A program made the position numbers and the translations under genes. Positions 34,385 through 43,762 of a stretch of DNA of 64,000 bases are shown piece by piece (the stretch's first letter is position 1; every line of letters begins with the position of its first letter). Below the pieces are notes generated by a model, which was given only the letters and a program-made list of their open reading frames with translations, ran no database searches and was not told where the DNA came from. This stretch comes from Diphasiastrum complanatum (Eukaryota; Streptophyta; Lycopodiopsida; Lycopodiales; Lycopodiaceae): contig CM055114.1 in NCBI GenBank assembly GCA_029204225.1, positions 17,463,849 to 17,527,848 on the forward strand. The letters are read 5' to 3'.

Positions 34385-35366
34385 TCACATAGTTGTTCGT
34401 ACCTCAAAGGGGTTCACACCATCTGTTGCAAGACCAAATCTCACATTTTTTGGCTCATTGGCAGAGCTTGGATACTCTTTGTTGATGTGTTTCCATGCGG
34501 GTGAATATGAAGGTACCCTCATCATCCCATCTATAGAGGCATGGTGTGCATGCCAGTCCATAAGTTGTGCAAGAGATTTACAACAAAATAAATGTTGCAA
34601 TCATGAAATTACTAGAAAATGTCGTAAAACGTTACACATAATGGTTGCCCCTTGCAAATCATCTCTATATCGAGGAGTCTTACAAATGGGACATTTCTTG
34701 AGTGATTCGTACCTTCCTCGATATAAAATAGAATCTTTTGGACATGCATGATAATGCTTGTAGTCCATCCCGATGTTAGACAACATCTTTCGTGCCTCAT
34801 CTCTTTTCTCAGGCATGACATTCCCTTCTGGGAGAATTTTGTTTTTCAATAGTCTGTACATGACAAAAGAAGTCATTGTAAAAAAAATATTACTAGATGT
34901 CCAAATTGTAAAGTTTGTTCAAAGAAAAAATGACAAGTAAATGACAAAAAATGTATTCAAATAATGATGTGAGGCTTTGGTCACTCCATCTATATTTGGC
35001 TTGAAGATTTAATAGAAGTAGAGAAGTCGTCAAACGAGATGTCTTTGTTCCAAGGTACAATGATGTCTTTGATTCTTCTCACAATTTCTTTTCTTCTTTA
35101 GACAAAAGTACCTCCTCATCTTGTTCATTGTGTGTAGTTGCACTATTATTCTCGTACATATCATCCAACATGTCTCTCATGGCTTTAAATTCTTCATTCA
35201 TTGGAAGCTCATTTTCATCGTTGGAACTTGTCTGCGAAGAGGTAGATGAGCTAGATTCAGATGCATTAGTCTCTTGATTAATGTGCTCATCAATTTTTAT
35301 CAACTCTTTTAAGCCTTGACATAGACGACGAGGTAATTGCTTTATATGAGGATCGTTGTATGACAT
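34385..35366 (-). pseudogene. tnp2 transposase, N-terminal part
   Basis: An acidic, Ser-rich start (MSYNDPHIKQLPRRLCQGLK, then SSSSTSSQTSSNDENELP; 35366-35079) precedes LQAKYRWSDQSLTSLFEYI. An apparent intron follows, then LPEGNVMPEKRDEARKMLSN, HACPKDSILYRG and KKCPICKTPRYRDD (34876-34601), then DWHAHHASIDGMMRVP and VRFGLATDGVNPF (34600-34385). All are standard tnp2 landmarks in standard order. Stops occur after LRHFLVIS and after EVRTTM. The frame then reads WPVCLVNYNILPWLSKK up to the copia insertion. Confidence 0.88.
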
Positions 35367-35439
35367 TCGTCATCTACATCGGCCATTACAAGGATTCTTC
35401 TTTCCAACGCTAAATGAGGATGAAGAATCCTATATACCA

Positions 35440-35522
35440 AAATAACAAGAAATAGGTTGAAACAATGCTTGATAAACATTTCCTCCCAATTTTTCTCTAT
35501 GTTAGCATAGTTGCTAACAGAC
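35440..35522 (-). pseudogene. SET-domain C-terminal relic beside the CACTA transposase
   Basis: Minus-strand reading SNYANIEKNWEEMFIKHCFN parallels IYATRFIKVGEELFIKYSFN of the intact SET frame at 18.1 kb. The DNA match is strongest over ttggg.aggaa.tgtttatcaag followed by .at.gtttcaacc, about 31 of 36 positions by eye. It lies just upstream of the tnp2 start, on the same strand, and is cut on its other side by copia RT debris. It is too short to prove domain identity alone; the nucleotide match to the 18-kb frame is the main evidence. Confidence 0.6.
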
Positions 35523-35562
35523 ACCTATAGCCTAGTTCAAATGAATCAATGATTATCTTTTG

Positions 35563-35930
35563 CAGATCGACTTTCATTCAAAGTTGCTGACTTGAATGTC
35601 TATTTCAAATGTAATGGTCCAAGCTACATTATTATTGTTTTTTATGTAGATGACTATTTTCTTTAAGCAATTCTAACTCTCTGTTAGAAATTACTAAGTC
35701 AAATCTTTCTAAAGAATTTGGCATGACACATCTAGGACCAGTTGCATTCAAATCCTTCGTGATCGAACTAAGAAGACATTTTTTGTTCGAATCAAAGTGA
35801 ATTGATTTGCTAGTAGATCTAGAACTTAAGCTTAGTAAAGATATGTGTCCTTTGACACCTGTTGAGAATTTTGACATGAAAAAGTATCCATAGCACTCAC
35901 TAATCAGCTCATTGATGTATGCAATGGTTT
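35563..35930 (+). pseudogene. Copia reverse transcriptase fragment
   Basis: Plus-strand RT reading: IIIVFYVDDYFL around 35630-35665, where YVDD is the catalytic box. After a frameshift it continues with SNSNSLLEITKSNLSKEFGM, then THLGPVAFKSFVIELRR and DMCPLTPVENFDMKKYP. It is a short orphan with no LTR in view and abuts the SET relic. Confidence 0.8.
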
Positions 35931-36009
35931 GAACCAAACCCCAAGTTCTCTTATCGCACTTTTGATGCTATAATTGGTTTTCAAATTTCAAAGGCTAATT
36001 TTGTAGCAT

Positions 36010-37234
36010 TTGTCTCGTCCGGATAAAGGCATGCTAATGTTGAGAGAACTAGCAAAGCTGGGGCAGAAATCATTTAACACTGCTCTTTGTAGAACACAAT
36101 ACTCCTTGGGTATTGCTGGTGACAGCTCCACCTTTGCAATGTGTTTGGATAGCACTTTACATTTCAGCAGCTCAGTTTATCCTTTTGGACTATACTTGTT
36201 GCTGAAGAAAAAGATGAAGTTATCAGTAAGCTGCCCAATATAGTGGGCCAGAGACTATCAAGCGTTGTTCCTTCTGTTTGATTCTAGGCACTGTCTCTTC
36301 ACATAACAAACTCATCAATTTCCATGGCGTCCAACATTTGGTTGAAATTATTGCAAAATTAATATTACGAACATGAATCAAAACATAACCAAAGCACGAG
36401 AATGTCTCACAAGATCAAACTTGAATGGGTTCCTTCATCGACTTCCATGGTAGTCACAAGGTAAATCCCTTTGCCTTTGTATAGGATATCAAAGCTTTCA
36501 AGGGCGAGTTTCTCGAATGGCCTTTTGTCAACTGGTGGTTCTTGAAGCATCTATAGTTGACAAAGGATCCTTGTTAGCACTTCCTTGGTGGTGTCTGCAT
36601 CCTACCCGATTAGCAGCTGGTATGAGTTGTTTGGCTACACGTGTGGTCGAATGTGGAATCTCCATTTTGCATGTTTGCTAATGCTACAAGCATCTCATCT
36701 TCTCGTAAGCCTAGAACATGCTGTAAATCATGCATGAACAGATACTCTTGCCCATTAATGGTGACTGGAGCAAATCTATGGATACCAACATAACATTGTT
36801 GGCCTCATCGATGCCATCTGGTTTAGCTGATGTCAATGTGCTTGAGGCCACCTGTATTGCCAAGTGATTTTTTTTTGCTCAAAGGGTAAGTCATCTTCTT
36901 CACCCGACTCTTCCATCGTAGTAATCTGTTTACTAGAATCTTCTTTTGTGTGGGCAACATTCACATGAAGTTCATTCAGCAAAAGAATAACAATAATTTC
37001 TCCAGACAAAAAATTCTTGCCTAGAGATTAAAATTGTTTTGCTGATCTCTAGTAAGCTTCAAGAAATGGTTGTTACCCAAGTGGCTCACAAATCTATTGA
37101 AAGGAGCGATAAATGACCTATCTCCTTTCCATATATAAGTTAGCAAGTTATAAATAATCCACTTGATAGTCGAACGAGAAATTCTTACGACATAAGGCTT
37201 CAGAGCCTCTTCTACATACTCACTGACAAACATG
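36010..37234 (-). pseudogene. Unidentified decayed coding sequence left of the 5.4-kb element
   Basis: Minus-strand stretches look coding but change frame: FVSEYVEEALKPYVVRISRS and SFIAPFNRFVSHLGNNHFLK (37230-37021), then FLSGEIIVILLLNELHVNVA with AHTKEDSSKQITTMEESGEE (37020-36880), FAPVTINGQEYLFMHDLQHV and LGLREDEMLVALANMQNGDS (about 36780-36650), and KEVLTRILCQL, PPVDKRPFEKLALESFDILY (about 36590-36470) followed by YLVTTMEVDEGTHSSLI. I do not recognise the family. It reads directly into the target site of the LTR element inserted at 37235. Confidence 0.4.
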
Positions 37235-38066
37235 TGTGAAAAATGCAAAAATAAGCTTGGTAGAGGCCAAAAATCTTGTATATAGATAAACACACATGTT
37301 TGGAGCATGTTCCCACGTGTGAAATTAGTGTACTTGTCATGTACCATAATCATATAGGATGTACATATGATTTAATTCAAGTTCTAGTGGCTAAAAAGGC
37401 CAAAAACTAGTTTTCTAGACATATGACACATGGCATCAATCTATTGATTGCATGAGCCACATCCTTTGGTTAGGTGTCATATCCCATGTGTAGAGGACAG
37501 CTCACACGTGGAATAAGCTGAAGTAGGCGAATTTTGTGACTTCTAGAAGATTTCCAAGTAGATCTCCATATAGAAGGAAAATGGACCAAAAGTGCTCAAA
37601 ATCGAAGGTTTTGTCCAAGTGTCAGTTTTGCATGATAAATCATCATATGACAAAGCACCTTCACACATGTGGGATCAGAGGGATGATCAGTACCACGATC
37701 TCCCACTTATTGTATATATAGAGCCACATTTGGCCATAATCAAAGTGAGACACCAATCTTGGTTTTGGAAGCAATTTTGAGTGATTCTCTCCATTTGTCT
37801 ACATTTGTTTTGATTGTTTTGAGGTTCTATCAATGTGTACTTGATTTTCAGGTTGGAGTCCATACTCAGACAGGGTTTCACACGTGGGAAACCATAAAGT
37901 ACACTTACCTTCAATTAATGATTGTTCTTGTTAGGATTTTGTGTCTAGAATTGATCTAGATTGATCTTAATCTGAAGTAGATTGATAGATCAAGTAATCT
38001 GACAACCAATCCCTCTTGAGGATCAGACTAGGATCCACTCTTGGTCCTTTTTGTACTTTTTGCACA
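37235..38066 (+). repeat. 5' LTR of the 5.4-kb element
   Basis: TGTG...CACA ends. A TATA-like box ttgtatatatagagcc lies near 37710-37724 and is the likely U3 promoter core. Confidence 0.95.
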
Positions 38067-38079
38067 TGGTATCAGAGCC
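38067..38079 (+). other. Primer-binding site of the 5.4-kb element
   Basis: TGGTATCAGAGCC, complementary to the initiator methionine tRNA 3' end, abuts the 5' LTR. Confidence 0.95.
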
Positions 38080-39664
38080 AAGTACAAGAGTTTTTGTTGA
38101 AATTGATAGGGTTAATCCAAATCAAAGCCAAAATTAGCAGTTTTTTGGAAACTAGTCAAATTTTGTGTAGCGAGTTGGATTTGATAGCTATCCTCAAAAT
38201 TTTTGGTCCAGATCTTGTTGTGGGATGAAGGAATCCTTTTCACACGTGTGAGGCCATACAGCTCTGATTTTGATTGATAAATTTAAAAAATTTGTAGAAT
38301 TTGACTCACATACCCAATTTGAGTGATTTTTGGTGCAAAATCAAGCATTTTCTATAGAGAATCTAATCCGTTGATTAGTTCTTGGATTGGATCAGCCAAA
38401 AAATTAAAATTGAAGCTTGAAATAGGTGCATTAATTGATCTTCTCTGATTTTTTGAGTGTATGTTGAAGTTAAGAGAGATTTTGCTAAAAATAATAGATT
38501 AAGGAGTGATATGCAAGTTGAGAGGTTGAAATCCATTGTACCATCACTCTAGATTTGTTCAAGAGTGATAGGGTCAAGTTTAGAAGTATCAATTTGCTAG
38601 AAAACATCTTTGGATTTGTCCTCCAAGTGAAACCTTTGAGAGTTTCTAGTGCATATAGAGGATCTATGCAATTCTTTTGTAGAATTTGACATAGACTGGC
38701 TTCAATTGAGAGTTCTAGAAAAGAGATTGAGATCCAAGTCACATTGTTCAACCCTATTCAATTTGTTTGAGTGATTGTAAGGTTTTAAAAGAGTCATTAA
38801 GGTGTCTATGGCAAATGTGTAGAGAGAGATCCAATTTTCTAAGAGTTCCTTCCTTTGTAGAGGGCAAGATCTAGAAGCTCATTTTGTGTTGTTATTGGTG
38901 GAGAGTTTGTCTTCTCCTAAGTGATCAAATCTTTCTAAGTGGCATTAGCTCTTTGAAGCACAATATCTTAGTGAGAAAAATCACAACTTTTGATTTTGAA
39001 TTTCATTCCAAGTCTGAAAAGGTAGAGTAATTGGTGGAATCCAATAGGAGTGAGTGAATTTAATTTGTTGAGCAAAAATTGACATAATATGTATGAAACT
39101 CAAATTAGTTCTATTCAACTTTCTTTGTGAGAGTGTGAGGGTCAATTTGTGTTCCCATTGGATGTCTAGAATGAGGAGGAGTCCATATTTGAGTATACAT
39201 GCATGGTTGAGATCTTTGTGAATCTCTAGTTGTCTAATTTTTTAGCTTTGTGAAAAATTGGTGGTATAGTTTGTTTTCAAATCAAATCAAATTCATTCTA
39301 AATCTCAAGAGTGAAATTATTTGGGTCAAGAGTGAGTCCAAAAGAAGTGATTAAGTTTGATTTTCATGTGTTTGAAACAAAATCCATCTTTTCTTCAAGA
39401 ATCTCAAGTGTTGAGAGAACTAGTCAAGTGAAAAGGAAAATCTAAGTGTCAAATCTTTTTCATATTCATTTCAACTTTCAAAAGAAAGAGTCATTGGTAT
39501 TTGATGAGTCCAATAGGAGATTGGATCTGATTTCTTTAGTGATTTGACTCAAAGATTGTGTGCTTTTGTCTTAGTGATCAAAGCAAAGTTTCCAAGTGAC
39601 TAGTCATTACTATGAAGATTGATTATTAGGTTTGTGAGCTAGATCTTTTGTAGATCCTTCTGGA
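38080..39664 (+). other. Untranslated leader of the 5.4-kb element
   Basis: 1.6 kb with no long open frame. It is rich in irregular repeats of short words (ttgagagt, caagtg, tttgtgag, ccaataggag), possibly carrying packaging signals. No gag is present. Confidence 0.6.
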
Positions 39665-41650
39665 TTGTTGAAGATGTTCAAATCTAGTCTCTTGAAAGTC
39701 ACAAATTACATTTGTAGAATCATATCACAGGTTTTTATTCACATGGCATCAATAGGTGGCATCCTATTGAAGGAAAGAAAGGATCCTAAGTGCAACCTTT
39801 GTGGCAAGGGAGGATATATTTTCTCAAGATGCTACAAAAAGAAGACCAGTCCATCCAAGGAGAACCAAAGCAAGGGGGCCGAGGTGGAGGATGGAGCTTC
39901 AAGTTCAAAATGCAAATACAAGAAGGACAATTCCAAGGAAAGGTGTTTCCTTTGTGGAAAGGTGAATGAGGCTTGGAGTCTCACAAGGACTTGCAAGATT
40001 TGTCTTCAAGAGTCCATCACAACACATGTCAAATCTTTTGAAATTTTTCATTTGGAAGTGCATTGTTTGGTTCAAGATGCAAAGATAGATGTCACTTTCA
40101 TGAAAGTAACTTGGATTTATTTTATGTCCTTGGAAAGTATTTTGCTTGGAGCTTTAGATAAATTCAAACTTATTGTTATGATCCAAGAGAAATCAATCAA
40201 GAATAAGGAGCATCAATCACAAAATGAAAATAGTTTCATTTATGCTCTCATGTCAACTTATGAAGATCTATTTTGCTTTGAAGGGATTTTTGTATCTCAA
40301 AGGTGGCTTAAGGCAATACTAGTTGAGTGTGATGCCTTAAAGAATAGCAAAGCATGTTTTTCTTGTAAGCTTACATTAGTTATGAAGACAAGGAAATGGA
40401 AATATCTTCATAATGTAGGATCTTTTGGTTTCAATAAGATCATGAATGATGTGTTCATTCATAAAGATGAAAATTGTATGTTTTCAATCCTAAAGGCAAG
40501 TTGTAAACTTCTTATGAGAATAAGTCAAGCATCCAAAGTGGACACTTATATCCATAAGCAATTAGTTAGCCTTATTGAGATGGAAATACCTTTTAATTTC
40601 AATATTGGAAAAATCATGCCAAGTTGTGGTGATTTTTGGACTTATGTTTCTAGCATAAGTAATCTTGATAATCATAGGAAGTGCATATTGACTGGTCATG
40701 ATTGTTGTGATCATTATGAGACATGGAGGTCTCGGATTTCCATAAAAAAGCAGCATCATGAAGAGGATCTTAAGGAGTCATCTCAAGGTTCAAGTGTGCC
40801 AAGGATTGAAGAGGAGAGTCCTTCTCAAGGTTCAAGTATGTCAAGGATTAAGGAGGAGAGACCTTCTCAAGTTGTGATTCCAAAAAGAATCTCAAGAAAC
40901 ATGGTTGAGTCCATGTGGCTCACATTTCAAGGGAAAGAGGAGCATACCTCATGTGGTATACATATCATACTTACTTCTCCTATGTCATTTGATAAATCAA
41001 TTTGCTTTAGTGAGATCATTGCATCTCAAAATTGGAGTAAAGCCATACTAGTTGAGTATGAAGTCTCTCTTGAGAACATAGATGATGTTCTTAAAAGGTT
41101 AAAATTGATTTTAAATCAATTAGAAAGCAAATGGTTATTTCATCAAATGTATGCTCTTGAGTCATGTAAGAGCAAACGTGATTTGTTCACTCATAGTTTG
41201 AAAATTTGTATTGAGGCAAATTGTAAACTCTTTATGAGAGTAAGTGAATCATCTTCTAAAGACACTTATCTCCATAATGAAGTATTTAGCCTCATTGGAT
41301 CTGAGATTAGCATGGTAAAAAGGCATGAAGATATGATGCAAACACTTTGTTATTATAGCATGCATAGTCTTGCCAATTTGGATAAGTCTAATTCTCTAGA
41401 TCATGGTAACATGATGTTAGATCTTTGTGATCCTAATAAGTCAAGAAGAAGTCTTTATTTTCTCATGAAGGAACATGCACATGAAGAAGGAGCAACCCTC
41501 AAAGTCAAGCATCTACATGAAATTTGGAAGGAATCATTTTCGAAGATGCTAGGATGGTGCAAAGCTCTCAAGTTCATCAAAGATGTCAACATCAAAGAAG
41601 CGCTATCATGGATATGGTGTTTTCAGATCAACATCAAGCTCATTGGCTGA
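39665..41650 (+). CDS. Novel 661-codon frame of the 5.4-kb LTR element
   Basis: An uninterrupted 661-codon frame. The listed start is TTG; the first ATG is codon 4 (39674). Two Cys-rich boxes lie near the N terminus. Residues 43-56 read CNLCGKGGYIFSRC, a CX2CX4HX4C knuckle with Tyr in place of His. Residues 94-113 have CFLC and later CKIC. The body contains a tandem duplication: residues about 204-310 (SQRWLKAILVE, then CKLLMRISQASKVDTYIHKQ and LVSLIEMEI) and about 447-550 (SQNWSKAILVE, then CKLFMRVSESSSKDTYLHNE and VFSLIGSEI). A Ser/Gln/Glu linker with a short repeat (SQGSS.PRIEEESP, 373-402) lies between. I recognise no pol domain. A nucleic-acid-binding gag-like or accessory role is inference from the knuckle only. 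Confidence 0.7.
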   Translation: MLKMFKSSLLKVTNYICRIISQVFIHMASIGGILLKERKDPKCNLCGKGGYIFSRCYKKKTSPSKENQSKGAEVEDGASSSKCKYKKDNSKERCFLCGKVNEAWSLTRTCKICLQESITTHVKSFEIFHLEVHCLVQDAKIDVTFMKVTWIYFMSLESILLGALDKFKLIVMIQEKSIKNKEHQSQNENSFIYALMSTYEDLFCFEGIFVSQRWLKAILVECDALKNSKACFSCKLTLVMKTRKWKYLHNVGSFGFNKIMNDVFIHKDENCMFSILKASCKLLMRISQASKVDTYIHKQLVSLIEMEIPFNFNIGKIMPSCGDFWTYVSSISNLDNHRKCILTGHDCCDHYETWRSRISIKKQHHEEDLKESSQGSSVPRIEEESPSQGSSMSRIKEERPSQVVIPKRISRNMVESMWLTFQGKEEHTSCGIHIILTSPMSFDKSICFSEIIASQNWSKAILVEYEVSLENIDDVLKRLKLILNQLESKWLFHQMYALESCKSKRDLFTHSLKICIEANCKLFMRVSESSSKDTYLHNEVFSLIGSEISMVKRHEDMMQTLCYYSMHSLANLDKSNSLDHGNMMLDLCDPNKSRRSLYFLMKEHAHEEGATLKVKHLHEIWKESFSKMLGWCKALKFIKDVNIKEALSWIWCFQINIKLIG

Positions 41651-41751
41651 TCTTCACACCTTTTGAACCAGCAAAGACCAATTCAGCCCATGGAGTCAAG
41701 TTCAAGATCATCACGTTTTCCATCAAGCTAGATTTACCAAGCTAGATTTTT

Positions 41752-41760
41752 GAGGAGGAG
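41752..41760 (+). other. Polypurine tract of the 5.4-kb element
   Basis: gaggaggag immediately before the 3' LTR, the expected plus-strand primer. Confidence 0.85.
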
Positions 41761-42592
41761 TGTGAAAAATGCAAAAATAAGCTTGGTAGAGGCCAAAAAT
41801 CTTGTATATAGATAAACACACATGTGTGGAGCCTGTTCCCACGTGTGAAATTAGTGTACTTGTCATGTACCATAATCATATAGGATGTACATATGATTTA
41901 ATTCAAGTTCTAGTGGCTAAAAAGGCCAAAAACTAGTTTTCTAGACATATGACACATGCCATCAATCTATTGATTGCATGAGCCACATCCTTTGGTTAGG
42001 TGTCATATCCCATGTGTAGAGGACAGCTCACACATGTGGAATAAGCTGAAGTAGGCGAATTTTGACTTCTAGAAGATTTTCAAGTAGATCTCCATATAGA
42101 AGGAAAATGGACCAAAAGTGCTCAAAATAGAAGGTTTTGTCCAAGTGTCAGTTTTGCATGATGAATCATCATATGACAAAGCACCTTCACACATGTGGGA
42201 TCAGAGGGATGATCAGTATCACGAGCTCCCACTTATTGTATATATAGAGCCACATTTGGCCATAATCAAAGTGAGACACCATTCTTGGTTTTGGAAGCAA
42301 TTTTGAGTGATTCTCTCCATTTGTCTACATTTGTTTTGATTGTTTTGAGGTTCTATCAATGTGTACTTGATTTTCAGGTTGGAGTCCGTACTCAGACACA
42401 GTTTCACACGTGGGAAACCATAAAGTACACTTACCTTCAATTAATGATTGTTCTTGTTAGGATTTTGTGTCTAGAATTGATCTAGATTGATCTTAATCTG
42501 AAGTAGATTGATAGATCAAGTAATCTGACAACCAATCCCTCTTGAGGATCAGACTAGGATCCACTCTTGGTCCTTTTTGTACTTTTTGCACA
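41761..42592 (+). repeat. 3' LTR of the 5.4-kb element
   Basis: Same length as the 5' LTR. Two 2-base indels against it (cacac-gtgg/cacacatgtgg and tttgtgac/tttgac) cancel in length. Confidence 0.95.
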
Positions 42593-42597
42593 ACATG

Positions 42598-43762
42598 AAT
42601 GCATCTATATTTGTCATTAGAGTGACAAGCATATCTATTCTAGCAGTAAACATATGGTAAATGAGATCTATTTGAATTCTACAAATTGTGTGTCAGCTAG
42701 AGATTATGGTAAGATTCAGCACATGGAGAACATTTGGCATGAAAGTAGTACCATTCCGAAGTTGTAGTTTGATAGTGCCGATACTATCAATACTTTGAGT
42801 AATATTGTTGCGCAATGACATAGACTTTTGAGTTGTAGCTTGACTATACTCATGAAACTAATTTTGTTGGCTTGTCATGTGCTAAGTAGCACATGAATCC
42901 AAATACCAAGAATCGACATCTTGTCGGTCTTCATTTGCCAAGGATGTTGTTTCATTAGCTTCTTTGTCAAAGTCTTTCGAACCTTCTGTTGCAGCATTAG
43001 CATGTTGTTGCTACTGTTGTTTTTTGATTTGAGAATCCGACAATCCTCCAAATGTCCGGTTCGTTTGCAATATCTGCAAAATAGTTTTGACCCTAATAAA
43101 GTTGACTTCAAATTTGTAATTTGTAACAGTTCTGAATTCAAATTATTACTCGATGTTCATGTTTTCTTCGACTTTTTCTTGTCGAATTTCTTTGAATAAA
43201 GAGCTTTTGATTATGGTGCCGAATGAGATGATAACGATCCATTTCTAAGGATCTCTTCCTATAGTAGCATAGATGAAACTCATGCTAATGTAAGACCTTG
43301 ATGAGTAGAGATAATGATTACCCAATTTTTATAGGGGTCAAGTAGGCTCGACAGGATAGTCATGACGACATCGTTGATTTTTGCACCACTTGTAGACATC
43401 TGCTCAAGAAGATTTTTGAAGTTTTTCAAGTGATTTGTGATTCAATTTGAATCAGCCATGATAAATACTTTTTTCCTCAAATGAAGTTTGGCAGTCACGT
43501 CTCTAATGTCATAGAGAGTGCTTAGAATATTCCAAGATCGTAACGAAATTTGAGCACCTCGAATATGATTGATATGATTATCTCTGATATTGAGAATGCT
43601 AAGGACGAAGGCCTTTCCATCCTTTTTCTTCCATTTAGGAATGGCCGCCGGATCTACAATAGGACTGACCCTAATGAGGAGAGTATCATGCATTAAGAAA
43701 GAGTGAGAAGGTATGGACATGCTCTCTATAGCCACTAATGTAAGATGGACATGTTGTCTCAC
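42598..43762 (-). pseudogene. Copia gag and protease-region remnant
   Basis: Reading leftward: gag core WKKKDGKAFVLSILNIRDNH, then ILSTLYDIRDVTAKLHLRKK (43640-43450). After a gap comes a zinc knuckle FCRYCKRTGHLEDCRILK with intact CX2CX4HX4C (43080-43030). Then follow IDSIGTIKLQLRNGTTFMPN and VLHVLNLTIIS, the pre-integrase region (about 42800-42690). Frame changes and stops show it is inactive. The 5.4-kb element inserted at its left end. Confidence 0.8.

Larger units (their letters stand above)
28466..35366 (-). mobile_element. CACTA (En/Spm-like) element, interrupted
   Basis: Reading leftward from 35366, pieces of a tnp2-family transposase occur in the right order: N-terminal part (35366-34385), a short central part (30800-30655), a middle part (about 29880-29512) and a DUF4218 C-terminal part (about 29300-28466). 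The breaks are caused by a complete copia element (30801-34317) and a non-LTR retroelement fragment (about 29890-30655). Removing the copia element rejoins KKRDT with MLALLIIGQ, as in the family. Terminal CACTA inverted repeats were not found, so the outer limits are those of the coding region only. Confidence 0.85.
37235..42592 (+). mobile_element. 5.4-kb LTR element without pol, carrying a novel frame
   Basis: Two 832-base LTRs (37235-38066, 41761-42592) start TGTGAAAAATGC and end TTTTTGCACA. The target duplication ACATG is at 37230-37234 and 42593-42597. The primer-binding site TGGTATCAGAGCC starts at 38067, and a purine tract gaggaggag ends at 41760. By eye the LTRs differ by about 12 substitutions and two 2-base indels, about 1.5 percent, so insertion is fairly recent. 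The interior lacks protease, integrase, RT and RNase H. About 1.6 kb of leader precedes a 661-codon open frame. It must depend on enzymes from another element. Confidence 0.95.
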
